Origin: JANXSD01 sp043758125
Lineage (GTDB): Bacteria; Bacteroidota; Bacteroidia; AKYH767-A; OLB10
Assembly (NCBI GenBank): GCA_043758125.1
Contig: JAYVOC010000276.1
Span: 1-54,610 of the forward strand
Direction of reading: 5' to 3'
DNA: 54,610 nucleotides
Positions 44,334-53,755 of this stretch are shown here, piece by piece. Position numbers and translations under genes: made by a program. The stretch's first letter is position 1. Each line of letters opens with the position of its first letter. Below the pieces are notes generated by a model. That model searched no databases. It saw nothing but the letters and a program-made list of their open reading frames with translations, and was not told where the DNA came from.

Positions 44334-45797
44334 TTAAGGACGAACAGAAACCGAATATGGATCTACAGATAATTCAGGTTTATAATCTCTAATATAATCC
44401 AAGGTATTTAAATCGATTACACTTAAATAACCGTTTTTTCCTGCACATGCTGTTGGATGATGTGGCGCAATTCCACCCGAAACATTTCTATTGGCAACAT
44501 AAACTAACTGTTTCTTTTCATCTACTGCTATACCATGTGGCTGCCAACCAACCTGCACTTTTTTTAATTCTGTGAATGAATTTAAATCAATTACACTTAC
44601 AGAACCTTTCACATTTGGAAAAGTATTGTCTTCCATATTCGTTACGAATGCGAGATTATGAGATGGGGATACCACAATTTCTTGAGGGTATTTCCCAACG
44701 GAAATTATAGCAAATAAAGTATCTGTTGCGGAATCCATTACTCGTACTTCATTATAATTTGTATCCTGACAAGTAACAAGGTAATGCGCAAAATCAGGAG
44801 TGAAAACTAAATCGTGAGGCTTCAAACTTGTAAACGGTGCTTGTCCAAATTTCCACAATCTTTTATATTGATAATTATTAATATCATTGATTGGGATTTT
44901 AAAAATACTACTTTCATTTTGACACGTAACATAAATTGTATCGTTACTTTGATTTAATGCAATACCATGCAATTGTTGGCCTGTACTTCCAATTAAAAAA
45001 GGACCTTCAGTATGACAAATTCCTGTAACCAAATCAACAAATGAAATTCGTCCTTGACTATAATCAACGATATAAGCCGACTTTGAATCACTACTAATTA
45101 TTCCAGTATTCCATTGTCCGGATATTCCATTTCCGATAGGTATTGTACGTATCAATTGATCGGTAGCTGCATCGAAAATCTGTATGACATCTGAATTCAA
45201 AAATACGGCCATCCAAAATTTACCATCAGCAGAAACGCGGATATTATGCGGTGCTTCTGGATGTGTTGGATCTGGATTTATTCCTACGTCCACCATTCGC
45301 ATAATTACCCTTCTATCTGTATCAAAAACTGAAACAACATCACATCCTTGATTTGAAACATAAAATTTATGTCGCAATGGATTTCCAGAAAATGCAATGT
45401 TTCCCTTGTTATCAGGTGCCCCAGAATTTATCCAAGATCGTAATGTTAAATAATCAGTAGCAGATAGCGCAGGTAAATTAATGGGCATCGTAGGTTTCGA
45501 TACTAATCCTAATAATGTATCCGTACACGTAAAATACAAAAGCGTACTGTAATCGCCTCGGTAAGGAATTGTTACGGCACCATTACTTGTTCCGTTAAAC
45601 ATAACATCCCAAGAACTAAGATCTAACCCTCCTGCCGCACTATTACTAATTGAATTATGGCAACCCGCAGTTGCACATTTACCAACAATAATTTTTTCTA
45701 CAGCTTGCGGATAATTTGTGCTAATGGCAACATCAGGAATATCAGTTTTACATGATGAGATAAATAGCAATGCAAAAAATAGTTCATTAATTCTCAT
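44334..45797 (-). CDS. Lipoprotein fusing a CX4CH haem-type domain to a YVTN-type beta-propeller
   Basis: A 487-residue lipoprotein with lipobox FISSC (Cys 16). CATAGCH at 41-47 is a CX4CH motif; KPTMPINLP (Met 104) and LSATDYLTLRSWINSGAPD complete a cytochrome c-like domain (about 28-125). The remainder is a seven-bladed propeller of YVTN/YncE type (SVFDTDRRVIMRMVDVGINP, ILIYD-like IQIFDAATDQLIRTIPIGNG, VSVIDLNSFTELKKVQVGWQ, SVIDLNTLDYIRDYKP). Fusion of a haem-type domain to a propeller suggests a surface redox or binding protein. It is 2 bases after the small lipoprotein gene. Confidence 0.82.
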   Translation of the reverse strand: MRINELFFALLFISSCKTDIPDVAISTNYPQAVEKIIVGKCATAGCHNSISNSAAGGLDLSSWDVMFNGTSNGAVTIPYRGDYSTLLYFTCTDTLLGLVSKPTMPINLPALSATDYLTLRSWINSGAPDNKGNIAFSGNPLRHKFYVSNQGCDVVSVFDTDRRVIMRMVDVGINPDPTHPEAPHNIRVSADGKFWMAVFLNSDVIQIFDAATDQLIRTIPIGNGISGQWNTGIISSDSKSAYIVDYSQGRISFVDLVTGICHTEGPFLIGSTGQQLHGIALNQSNDTIYVTCQNESSIFKIPINDINNYQYKRLWKFGQAPFTSLKPHDLVFTPDFAHYLVTCQDTNYNEVRVMDSATDTLFAIISVGKYPQEIVVSPSHNLAFVTNMEDNTFPNVKGSVSVIDLNSFTELKKVQVGWQPHGIAVDEKKQLVYVANRNVSGGIAPHHPTACAGKNGYLSVIDLNTLDYIRDYKPELSVDPYSVSVRP

Positions 45798-45799
45798 CG

Positions 45800-46207
45800 C
45801 TAATCTCCTTCCGTTACTGGCACAATTAAATTTATTGTTCCATTATTTTGATCAGTACTAAATGGTATTCCGCCTTTCACAATATTTTTGGTTGGATCGA
45901 GTGTACTGTCAATGCCAACTGCATATAAATAATATTCTCCTTTTTGCAAATTAGAAACAGCGATTTCAACACTGTTATTTGCGATCTTATAACTTTTATC
46001 AAATGCAGAAGCATTTCCATTTCCGGGAAGTTCTTGAGTACAATATTTGATGTAAAGTGTACATCCAGGAATTGATTTTGTATGGTGCATCGTTTTTGCA
46101 ATAATTGTTAAGTTACCACCTAGTCCAGCAGTACAATCATTTGACTTTTTACATCCACCAAAAAACAATGGAATTAATAAACAGAAATTAATTAAATAAA
46201 TTTTCAT
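45800..46207 (-). CDS. Small lipoprotein of unknown function
   Basis: A 135-residue lipoprotein, lipobox FFGGC (Cys 19) then KKSND. The mature domain is beta-rich with LTIIAKTMHHTKSIPGCTLYIKY and a late YYLYAVGIDSTLDPT. The paired His and the Tyr/Phe-rich strand are reminiscent of small companions of surface cytochromes in Bacteroidota; this is from memory of family appearance, not from any search. Gene order (between T9SS FG-GAP proteins and the haem-propeller lipoprotein) implies joint function. Confidence 0.72.
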   Translation of the reverse strand: MKIYLINFCLLIPLFFGGCKKSNDCTAGLGGNLTIIAKTMHHTKSIPGCTLYIKYCTQELPGNGNASAFDKSYKIANNSVEIAVSNLQKGEYYLYAVGIDSTLDPTKNIVKGGIPFSTDQNNGTINLIVPVTEGD

Positions 46208-46230
46208 AAGTGTAAATGTTTGGCGTTTAA

Positions 46231-48468
46231 TTATTCTTTAACAAATTTTCTTGTAAAGATTTGCTTACCGTTATTCGCTTGAATCAGATAATAACCTGCA
46301 GACAATTCTGAGATGCCAATATTAACTGTTTCTGATCTGGCTTCTTCTCTCTTCACAACATTACCTAAAACATCAAAGATCACAAGTTGGATTTTTGATG
46401 CTTGATTTTTACTGTCAAATTGCAAATACAAAACATCACTAACTGGATTTGGAAACAAATTAAAAAATGAGCTGTTAGTTGCATCCAAATTTGCAACTGA
46501 CAAGATTACATTTTGTGTGTACAATGCAACACCCCCCATGGAATTACCAACAACAACATCGTATTTTGTATCGCCATCGAGATCAGCCACTGCAGGAACG
46601 CAGCGAGCAGGCTCGTAAATATTTTGAAACATTGAATCTTGAAGTGTAAACGATCCGGTTAAATTTCCATCAATATTTGTGTAGTGATATAGATAACCAC
46701 TTATAGATCCAACTAACAATTCATAATTACCATTATGATCAAAAAGACAAGGAGCGCTTAGTCCTGCAATAGCACCAGCGGAAACATTTACTGCTCCAAA
46801 ATTATTACTTTGTAAAGTAAATATTGGTGCATTTACTGAGCCAATATTTTTGTAATAACTCAAAGTACCAATTCGATTACCAATCACTAAATCCAATTTA
46901 CCATCACGATCCACATCAATTAATTGTGGTGATGCTGCTGCACTAACATTTATCGACTGATAATTTGATTGCGAAAAAATAAAGTTTGGAGATGTTGCTG
47001 TTCCTATATTTTGAAAATAAATCAAACTACCGCCATCTTCACCAAGTATCATATCCAAATCATTATCGCCATCTAAATCACCAAAAGTTGGGAAGACCCC
47101 TAATATTCCCAAATTCGAAATACTATCAAAATCATCAGTAATCAAATGGAATTTTGCTTTTAGAGAAGTACCTATATTTTTATAAAATGCAATTTTTGTT
47201 TGATGGGGATTTGAATAAAAATCATTTCCAATGAGCATATCTGTTAAGCCATCTCCATCTATATCAACTAAAACAGGATGTGCGCTAGAACCTACATCAA
47301 TCATTGTATTAGCAAGAAATCTATTTGTAACATGAGCAAAAACATTTGTAGTATTGTTAGTTGTGTTTTTATATAGTTGTACATTATTATAATTTTCTGC
47401 ACCTGGGACAAAATTTGCTGCAATTAAATCTTTCTTTCCATCATTATCCGCATCAAAATAATAAGGAGCAGGAAACGGTGATCCAGCTTGAATTACTGGA
47501 ATATTATAATTAGGAAAAATGGAATCGTAAGCACATGCATAAGCTGAATCTGGCGTACCACAATTATTGATCATTAATAAATTTGTTCCGCCTACATCAC
47601 CAACAATAATATCCTGATCACCATCGCCATCAATATCTAATGCTAATGTTGCAGATCCATTATGTCGATATTGGGCGAGTTTTTCCTCTTCAACTTTTGT
47701 TCTGAATGGATTGGCTGGAGTTAAAAAACATGTTCCACTAGAACCTGGATAAAGTATGGCAGTATTGTAAGAACCATTGGTATAAAAATATCCCCAGCAA
47801 CCTGTAATGTTGTAAATATAATTCAAGTTCCCAAAACCAGTAGATGAGTCGGAGGCAATATTTTTATTGTTCTCATAAAAGTTTCCACCAATTGAAAAAG
47901 CAAGGACATCCATATCCATATCGTTTTCCAAATCTGTTAACGCTGGCATATCAACTCGAGTTACATAAATTGGAGTAGAGAAAGTTCCGTAATGTGTATT
48001 AACAAGAATCGGAACTTGATTAAACGATAATCCATTTGTAGGAGTATAATCATTTCTAAACAATTCTAATCCGCCTGAAACATAATATGAAAACAAATCC
48101 ATGTCTCCATCATGATCATAATCATAAGTTCGAATCCATCCTTCCAATCCTTTAGGAAAAAGTTTTTCATATTTTGGTGCAAACACCCAAGGGTTTTTGG
48201 TGGTTGATCCATTATTAATAAAACAATTCATCCTGAAAACATTTCTATTCACCCAATCAAAAACAATAAGATCCATTTTGCCATCGCCATTCAAATCCAT
48301 GTCGGCAAAAACAGGAGCATTAAACCCACCTGTCCATGCGTTTTCTAATCGAATATTAGCAATATCTACTGCAATACTAGTATCACGAAAAAGTGTTACT
48401 GATTGCGCTGATAATTTACCTGTTAGAAAAAATAAAATAACCAACAAAGAATTAGTAAGTGCTTTCAT
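46231..48468 (-). CDS. Secreted FG-GAP/VCBS repeat protein with type A T9SS tail (copy 2)
   Basis: A 745-residue protein, signal peptide ending KLSA-Q (about 21). Six to seven FG-GAP/VCBS units follow with D-x-D-G-D-G-x-x-D calcium loops (MDLNGDGKMDLIVFDW, YDHDGDMDLFSYYV, IDGDGDQDIIVGDVGG, VDRDGKLDLVIGNR, LDGDTKYDVVVGNS), forming a propeller. The C-terminal 85 residues (FFNLFPNPVSDVLYLQF...FTRKFVKE) are a type A type IX secretion signal. It is 10 bases after its tandem paralogue. Probably anchored at the surface as a scaffold. Confidence 0.9.
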   Translation of the reverse strand: MKALTNSLLVILFFLTGKLSAQSVTLFRDTSIAVDIANIRLENAWTGGFNAPVFADMDLNGDGKMDLIVFDWVNRNVFRMNCFINNGSTTKNPWVFAPKYEKLFPKGLEGWIRTYDYDHDGDMDLFSYYVSGGLELFRNDYTPTNGLSFNQVPILVNTHYGTFSTPIYVTRVDMPALTDLENDMDMDVLAFSIGGNFYENNKNIASDSSTGFGNLNYIYNITGCWGYFYTNGSYNTAILYPGSSGTCFLTPANPFRTKVEEEKLAQYRHNGSATLALDIDGDGDQDIIVGDVGGTNLLMINNCGTPDSAYACAYDSIFPNYNIPVIQAGSPFPAPYYFDADNDGKKDLIAANFVPGAENYNNVQLYKNTTNNTTNVFAHVTNRFLANTMIDVGSSAHPVLVDIDGDGLTDMLIGNDFYSNPHQTKIAFYKNIGTSLKAKFHLITDDFDSISNLGILGVFPTFGDLDGDNDLDMILGEDGGSLIYFQNIGTATSPNFIFSQSNYQSINVSAAASPQLIDVDRDGKLDLVIGNRIGTLSYYKNIGSVNAPIFTLQSNNFGAVNVSAGAIAGLSAPCLFDHNGNYELLVGSISGYLYHYTNIDGNLTGSFTLQDSMFQNIYEPARCVPAVADLDGDTKYDVVVGNSMGGVALYTQNVILSVANLDATNSSFFNLFPNPVSDVLYLQFDSKNQASKIQLVIFDVLGNVVKREEARSETVNIGISELSAGYYLIQANNGKQIFTRKFVKE

Positions 48469-48478
48469 AAATTCAGCG

Positions 48479-50689
48479 TTATTGTTTTATCATTTTTTTT
48501 ACGAATAATTCATTAGCAATACTAATCTTAATAACGTAAACTGCATTTGTCAAATCAGAAACATTTATATCCATCGAATTACCTTCAAACGTTGACTGAA
48601 ATACTCTTCGTCCCATTAAATCGCATATCTCTATTTTACGCTGTTCTTTCGTGTTTAGTTGCATCAATTGAATAGTTAACATATTAGAAACTGGATTTGG
48701 TAAAATTTTTATTTCGCCCGACAAATGTTCATGCATTGCGAGAGATGTAAAAACGGATTGTGTGTATAATCTCAATCCACCTGCTCTATTTCCTGTTAAT
48801 AAATCTTGCTTATTATCACCATCAATATCTGCTCTAGCAATACTTACCGATCGTGGTTCAAATATCTGTTGATACATACTATCAATTAATGTAAATGTTC
48901 CAGTTAAGTTACCATCGATATTTCCATACTGATGGATATATCCGCTTTCTGATCCGACTAACATTTCGTATGTTCCATTATTATCATAAAGCAATGGAAT
49001 ACTTAAACCAGCACCAGCACCAATTTGCGATACATTTACTCCACCAAAAACTGAAGTTATTAATGTAAAAACAGGATTGGATGCAATTGCTGATGTATTT
49101 CTGTAATATCTTATTTGTCCATTTCTATTTCCTAATAACAAATCGATTTTACCATCGCGATCCACATCTATTAATTGTGGAACAGCATTATTACCACCTG
49201 AAATATTTTGAAATGGCGCTTGTACAAAAACATAATTTGATGGAGCCCCAATTGCTGCTGTGTTACGATAAAATATCAAATCACCAGTGTTATTTCCAAG
49301 TAGTAAATCTTGATCGCCGTCAGCGTCAATATCACCAAAGGAAGGACTTAAACCTGTTTGTTGTAAAGAAGACAATCCCAACCAATCATCTGTAATAAGT
49401 GTAAAGGCTGGTTGTGTTAAAGAACCTGTATTTCGATAATAAGAGACTCGAGAAAAAGCAAGCGAAGGATTCTTATTATAATACTGATCATCACCAACAA
49501 TAATATCAAGTAAGCCATCATTATCAACATCGCTGAATGCAACATTTGAAGAAGTACCAACATCTATCATGTCACCAACAAGCATTCTGTTTGTAGTAAA
49601 ACTAAATTGATTGGAACAATTATCAGTCATGTTTTCATAATACAAAACATTAAAATAATCTTCTCCTGCATTTGATGCTGGAGTAACAATTAAATCTTTT
49701 TTACCATCATTATTAACATCTAGATATGCGGGTGATGGAAGATTGCTAAGGTTAACAGAAATAGAATTAGAAGGAAAAAAAGTGTCTTGCGCTGTTATGT
49801 GTGCGGATGAACTAGTACCCCCATTTTCCAAAAATAACAAGTTAGTTCCAAGTATATCTCCATTTAATAAATCATAGTCGCCATCACATCCTTGATCAAA
49901 CCCAATTAAAATTGATCCAGAATGTTGATTGGTGGTTTTAAGAATTGAATCATCATTAATTAAATTACCTCGACATACTACATTTAGATTTGCAAAGTTG
50001 GATAAACCGTCTAATTGAAATTGCCCCCAGCAATAGGGTTCATAGAACATATTAAATCCATCACAACTTGAGGTCGCGGAAGAATCAGCAAAATAATTAC
50101 GATAATATTCAATAGTGTTATTTGAGTTAGCAAAAATCAAGACATCAATATCACCATCATTATCGATATCCATAAAGGCTGGAACATTTAAATCACTACC
50201 GGTTATGTCTTTATAGAAAGTACCAAACCATGCTGTTAAATGATTTGTTACAGGAGTAAAAACTAAGCCTGTTGTAACAGAATAATCATTTCTATAAACT
50301 GCAATTGCTTTGTTATTGTAAACGAACAAATCCATGTCACCATCACAATCAAAGTCTACAGATCGAACCCATTTACTCATTAGCGGAAAACGACTGATAT
50401 AACTTGGATCATAATGATAGGAAACTTGTCCTGTAATGCCATCATTAATAAAAGTAGAAACACGTTCACCCACTCTATCAAATGTAAAGAGGTCTTTAAT
50501 TCCATCACCATTTAAATCAATTTCATTGATAATAGGACTGTTTAACCCACCTGCCCAAGGAGAAGTAAGGATTGAACCGTTTATAGTTACAGTTGGTCGT
50601 TGATCAAGATAAAGAAACTGACCAGAAGACTGTGAGTAGCAAATAGTCCATGAACAAAGGAAAATCCCGATAACTAATAATCGAAACAT
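48479..50689 (-). CDS. Secreted FG-GAP/VCBS repeat protein with type A T9SS tail (copy 1)
   Basis: A 736-residue protein of the same architecture as the next gene: signal peptide (ICYSQ, about 20), DLNGDGIKDLFTFDRVG, DFDCDGDMDLFVYN, DIDNDGDIDVLIFANS, DVDRDGKIDLLLGNRNG, ADIDGDNKQDLLTGNRAG, then the type A T9SS tail EIKILPNPVSNMLTIQL...VKKMIKQ. The aligned blade order and matching non-repeat phrases (YCWGQF/GCWGYFY, PSPAYLDVNNDGKKDLI/PAPYYFDADNDGKKDLI) indicate tandem duplication. It is the first gene of the 50689-44334 operon and follows a TATCTTTG box. Confidence 0.9.
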   Translation of the reverse strand: MFRLLVIGIFLCSWTICYSQSSGQFLYLDQRPTVTINGSILTSPWAGGLNSPIINEIDLNGDGIKDLFTFDRVGERVSTFINDGITGQVSYHYDPSYISRFPLMSKWVRSVDFDCDGDMDLFVYNNKAIAVYRNDYSVTTGLVFTPVTNHLTAWFGTFYKDITGSDLNVPAFMDIDNDGDIDVLIFANSNNTIEYYRNYFADSSATSSCDGFNMFYEPYCWGQFQLDGLSNFANLNVVCRGNLINDDSILKTTNQHSGSILIGFDQGCDGDYDLLNGDILGTNLLFLENGGTSSSAHITAQDTFFPSNSISVNLSNLPSPAYLDVNNDGKKDLIVTPASNAGEDYFNVLYYENMTDNCSNQFSFTTNRMLVGDMIDVGTSSNVAFSDVDNDGLLDIIVGDDQYYNKNPSLAFSRVSYYRNTGSLTQPAFTLITDDWLGLSSLQQTGLSPSFGDIDADGDQDLLLGNNTGDLIFYRNTAAIGAPSNYVFVQAPFQNISGGNNAVPQLIDVDRDGKIDLLLGNRNGQIRYYRNTSAIASNPVFTLITSVFGGVNVSQIGAGAGLSIPLLYDNNGTYEMLVGSESGYIHQYGNIDGNLTGTFTLIDSMYQQIFEPRSVSIARADIDGDNKQDLLTGNRAGGLRLYTQSVFTSLAMHEHLSGEIKILPNPVSNMLTIQLMQLNTKEQRKIEICDLMGRRVFQSTFEGNSMDINVSDLTNAVYVIKISIANELFVKKMIKQ

Positions 50690-50715
50690 ATAATTTTGGT
50701 AAAGAGTGTGTTGAA

Positions 50716-50723
50716 CAAAGATA
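50716..50723 (-). promoter_or_regulatory. Predicted -7 box for the FG-GAP operon
   Basis: Minus-strand TATCTTTG matches TAnnTTTG, 26 bases before the ATG of the first FG-GAP gene. No clear TTG at -33. Confidence 0.45.
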
Positions 50724-50861
50724 TGTATAAGTGAATAATGATTAAGCGGATTATTTTCTGTTTTTTACATAAGTCATACAGGAAGAGAATTTAAATGATT
50801 TCTATTAATTTTTACATATTCTCCTTAATCCTTAATAAATTCGTAGCATATTCAATTAATC

Positions 50862-51353
50862 ATGGCAAGTTTCGATATAGTAAGCGAAGTAGATCTTCAA
50901 AAATTAGATAACGCAATTAATGTGGCTGTTAAAGAAATTACCACACGATATGATTTTAATGGCTCAAAAACCACATTAGAATTAGACAAAAAGACTTCTT
51001 TAATTAACGTTTTAACGGAAAACGACATGAGGATGAAAGCAATTCAAGATATTTTGATATCTAGAATGATGAAGCAAGGGCTCGATTCCACGTGTCTTGA
51101 TTTCGGAAAAGATCAACAGGCTTCTGGAAATATGGTGAGAAAGGAAATTAAGGTAAAGATGGGTGTAGACAAAGAGACATCTAAGAAGATTGTAAAACTT
51201 ATTAAAGAAGGAGGCTTTAAAGTTCAGGCATCTCAAATGGATGAGCAAATACGGGTTACAGGTAAGAAACTTGATGATTTACAGGCCGTTATGGCAGCAG
51301 TAAAAGGTGCTGGATTAGGATTACCTTTTCAATTTACAAACTACAGAGATTAA
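50862..51353 (+). CDS. yajQ: YajQ family nucleotide-binding protein
   Basis: A 163-residue protein, exactly the family length. The start ASFDIVSEVDLQKLDNA and the RYDFNGSKT (about 29-37), RMMKQGLD and KDETSKKIVKLIK-like segments are diagnostic for YajQ/DUF520. Family members bind nucleic acids or, in Xanthomonas, cyclic di-GMP; which applies here is not visible. Monocistronic: 284 gene-free bases follow, including a hairpin CCTAGT (51451-51456)/ACTAGG (51467-51472) without T-tract. Confidence 0.93.
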   Translation: MASFDIVSEVDLQKLDNAINVAVKEITTRYDFNGSKTTLELDKKTSLINVLTENDMRMKAIQDILISRMMKQGLDSTCLDFGKDQQASGNMVRKEIKVKMGVDKETSKKIVKLIKEGGFKVQASQMDEQIRVTGKKLDDLQAVMAAVKGAGLGLPFQFTNYRD

Positions 51354-51637
51354 TGATGTTGCGATTTAATCTGAGTACTTTATTCGAATATTTATTGTCT
51401 ATTGTTAAGTAATTATTATCTTTCTTTCCCACTTATTTTGAAAAAAGAGCCCTAGTTAAACACCTTACTAGGATCATAATTAATTTTATAAATGTCATTA
51501 TGCTGTAAGAATTTTTAAAGCAAACAATAATTAAATCATCTCACTACGTTTTTTCGTTCAAGTCAATTCATTATTATTGTGCCTTCGAACAAGGAAAAAA
51601 ATTATAAAAACTTAATTAATAAAAACCATACACGACT

Positions 51638-52441
51638 ATGAGCCAGACAAAGTCAGGATCGGGCATCCAGGGGATGTTAGCAGCTATCGTAATACCGGCC
51701 GCTTTGATTACCTCCATTCTTATTTTTAAATTTGTTCTTGGTAGCCCGGGCAATTTTCAGGATAACAATCCTGAACTCAACCCACTTCCAGGTAACTTTT
51801 TAGGAATTATCTACAAAGGAGGTTTTATTGTACCAATTCTAATGTCGTTATTACTGATTGTAATCACTTTCGTTATCGAGAGATTTATTACGGTAAATAA
51901 GTCACGTGGGAACGGAACAATTGATTCTTTTATCTTCAAAATGCGTTCTTCTTTATCGAAAGGAGATCTTGATGGAGCAATAAAAGAATGTGATCGTCAG
52001 CAAGGTTCCATTGCTGCTGTTGTGAACGCTGGTCTGAAAGCTTATAAGCAGATGGAAAGCGAAAAAGCAATGGATAAGGAACATAAAGTAGCTGTTATCC
52101 AAAAAGAAATTGAAGAAGCAACGACATTAGAATTACCAATGTTATCAAAAAACTTAGTAATCATTTCAACGATTGCTTCAATCGCTACTTTGATGGGGCT
52201 ATTAGGAACTGTATTTGGTATGATCAGAGCATTTGCTGCACTTGCACAAGCTGGTTCACCAGATGCAACGGCTCTCGCTACGGGTATTTCTGAGGCGCTT
52301 ATCAATACTGCTTTTGGTATTGGTACTTCTGCAATAGCAATTATATTCTATAACTTCTTCACAAATAAAATTGACTCTATTACTTATGGTATCGATGAAG
52401 CTGGTTATAGCATTGTGCAAACATTCACAGCACGCAACTAA
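51638..52441 (+). CDS. exbB: MotA/TolQ/ExbB proton channel family protein
   Basis: A 267-residue inner-membrane protein with membrane segments near 14-31, 58-78, 165-190 and 210-235. The conserved last two helices show SIATLMGLLGTVFGMIRAF (about 187-205) and EALINTAFGIGTSAIAIIFYN (about 222-242), the proton-channel core shared by ExbB, TolQ and MotA. Neighbouring exbD and tonB genes identify it as ExbB. It powers TonB-dependent outer-membrane uptake. It is the first gene of a four-gene operon. Confidence 0.95.
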   Translation: MSQTKSGSGIQGMLAAIVIPAALITSILIFKFVLGSPGNFQDNNPELNPLPGNFLGIIYKGGFIVPILMSLLLIVITFVIERFITVNKSRGNGTIDSFIFKMRSSLSKGDLDGAIKECDRQQGSIAAVVNAGLKAYKQMESEKAMDKEHKVAVIQKEIEEATTLELPMLSKNLVIISTIASIATLMGLLGTVFGMIRAFAALAQAGSPDATALATGISEALINTAFGIGTSAIAIIFYNFFTNKIDSITYGIDEAGYSIVQTFTARN

Positions 52442-52479
52442 TTCGATAATCAGGTAAAAATCCTAAAAAGCCGAGACGT

Positions 52480-53118
52480 ATGCCAAAAGTGAAGATGCCC
52501 AAAAATAGTCCGTCGTTGGACATGACGCCAATGGTGGATCTGGCATTCCTACTGGTTACTTTCTTCATGCTTACTACTCAGTTTCGTCCTGATGAACCTG
52601 TTGTAGTAGATTCTCCATCTTCCATTTCCGAAAAAATACTTCCAGATAAGGTTATGTTGATCACAATAGATTCAACTAACCGTGTTTTCTTTAATCTAGA
52701 AGGAAAAGAAATTCGAACGAAAATGTTGAATCAAATGGCAAGCAAGAATCATGAAACATTTGATGAAAAATCAATCAACAAATTTGCCTTGTTAGGCACG
52801 TTTGGAATGACCATTAAAGAATTAAAAGCATTTCTTCCGATGGATGAGTTGGGGAGAAAAGACTTTATGAAAAAGAGTAAAGGAGTTCCTTATGATTCTT
52901 TAAATAATCAATTGGGTGATTGGATTCGTTATGGTCGCTTAGCGGATGCTGAGTTAAAAGGTCCAAATGTTCCAAAAGATAAATTGCTTCGATTTGCAAT
53001 AAAAGGAGATGCTAATGCAAATTATACTGCCATTAAACGGGTAATTGAAGTGTTCCAGGAAATGAATGTAAATCGCTTCAACTTAGTTACAACGTTGGAG
53101 AAAAATCCAAACCAATAA
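52480..53118 (+). CDS. exbD: ExbD/TolR family protein, first copy
   Basis: A 212-residue protein with a short cytoplasmic N-terminus and one helix carrying the essential Asp (LDMTPMVDLAFLLVTFFMLT, about 13-32), then a periplasmic domain longer than E. coli ExbD (141 residues). It stabilises and gates the ExbB channel. It differs from the second copy in the linker after the helix (RPDEPVVVDSPSS). Gap to exbB is 38 bases, to the second copy 15 bases. Confidence 0.94.
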   Translation: MPKVKMPKNSPSLDMTPMVDLAFLLVTFFMLTTQFRPDEPVVVDSPSSISEKILPDKVMLITIDSTNRVFFNLEGKEIRTKMLNQMASKNHETFDEKSINKFALLGTFGMTIKELKAFLPMDELGRKDFMKKSKGVPYDSLNNQLGDWIRYGRLADAELKGPNVPKDKLLRFAIKGDANANYTAIKRVIEVFQEMNVNRFNLVTTLEKNPNQ

Positions 53119-53133
53119 GCCCTCAATAAAATT

Positions 53134-53754
53134 ATGTCAGAGGTACAAAGTAAAGAACAAGACTCCAGTAAAAAGGGCAAACATTCGAAGGTAAGAGCCA
53201 AGAAACAATCGACTCATATCGATATGACACCTATGGTTGATCTTGCGTTCTTATTGCTAACTTTTTTCATGTTAACTACCACTTTTGGGAAACCAAAAAC
53301 AATGGAAATTAACATGCCTGTGAAGGATCCCAATAATAAACCAAATGAAGTAAATAATGCTTTAACATTTTTGTTAAGTGGCGACAATAAAGTGTATTGG
53401 TATTATGGTGAATTAAAACCTACAACAACGCTAACGCCCACTGACTTTTCTAATAATGGTATTCGCAAACTTTTACTTGATTACAATAAAAATGCTGTTA
53501 GTAAAATCAAGGAATTACGTACTCAAGCAGAGAAGACTAACATGGCCGACACCACACTTAAACGTATGGAAGTTGATGTGAAAGGAGAAAAAGAATCATT
53601 AATGGTACTTGTTAAAACCGACGATAAAGCAAAGTACAAAAATGTAATTGATGCACTTGATGAATTAAATATTACCATGGTAGGAAAATATGCCCTTGTT
53701 GATATTGGCCAGCAGGAATTTGATTTGATTAATAAATTACAACCCGCTAAGTAA
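53134..53754 (+). CDS. exbD: ExbD/TolR family protein, second copy
   Basis: A 206-residue paralogue of the preceding protein, with a longer Lys/Ser-rich cytoplasmic N-terminus (about 1-28) and the helix HIDMTPMVDLAFLLLTFFML (about 29-48). The periplasmic part begins TFGKPKTMEINMPVKD and ends in a TolR-like fold (DKAKYKNVIDALDELNI). Two ExbDs per ExbB are common in Bacteroidota and may form a heterodimer in the channel. tonB starts one base after its stop. Confidence 0.94.
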   Translation: MSEVQSKEQDSSKKGKHSKVRAKKQSTHIDMTPMVDLAFLLLTFFMLTTTFGKPKTMEINMPVKDPNNKPNEVNNALTFLLSGDNKVYWYYGELKPTTTLTPTDFSNNGIRKLLLDYNKNAVSKIKELRTQAEKTNMADTTLKRMEVDVKGEKESLMVLVKTDDKAKYKNVIDALDELNITMVGKYALVDIGQQEFDLINKLQPAK

Positions 53755-53755
53755 A

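Noticed and set aside
51447..51475. Hairpin after yajQ considered as a terminator
   Set aside because: The stem is only six base pairs, the loop is ten, and no T-tract follows; mentioned with yajQ but not listed as a feature.
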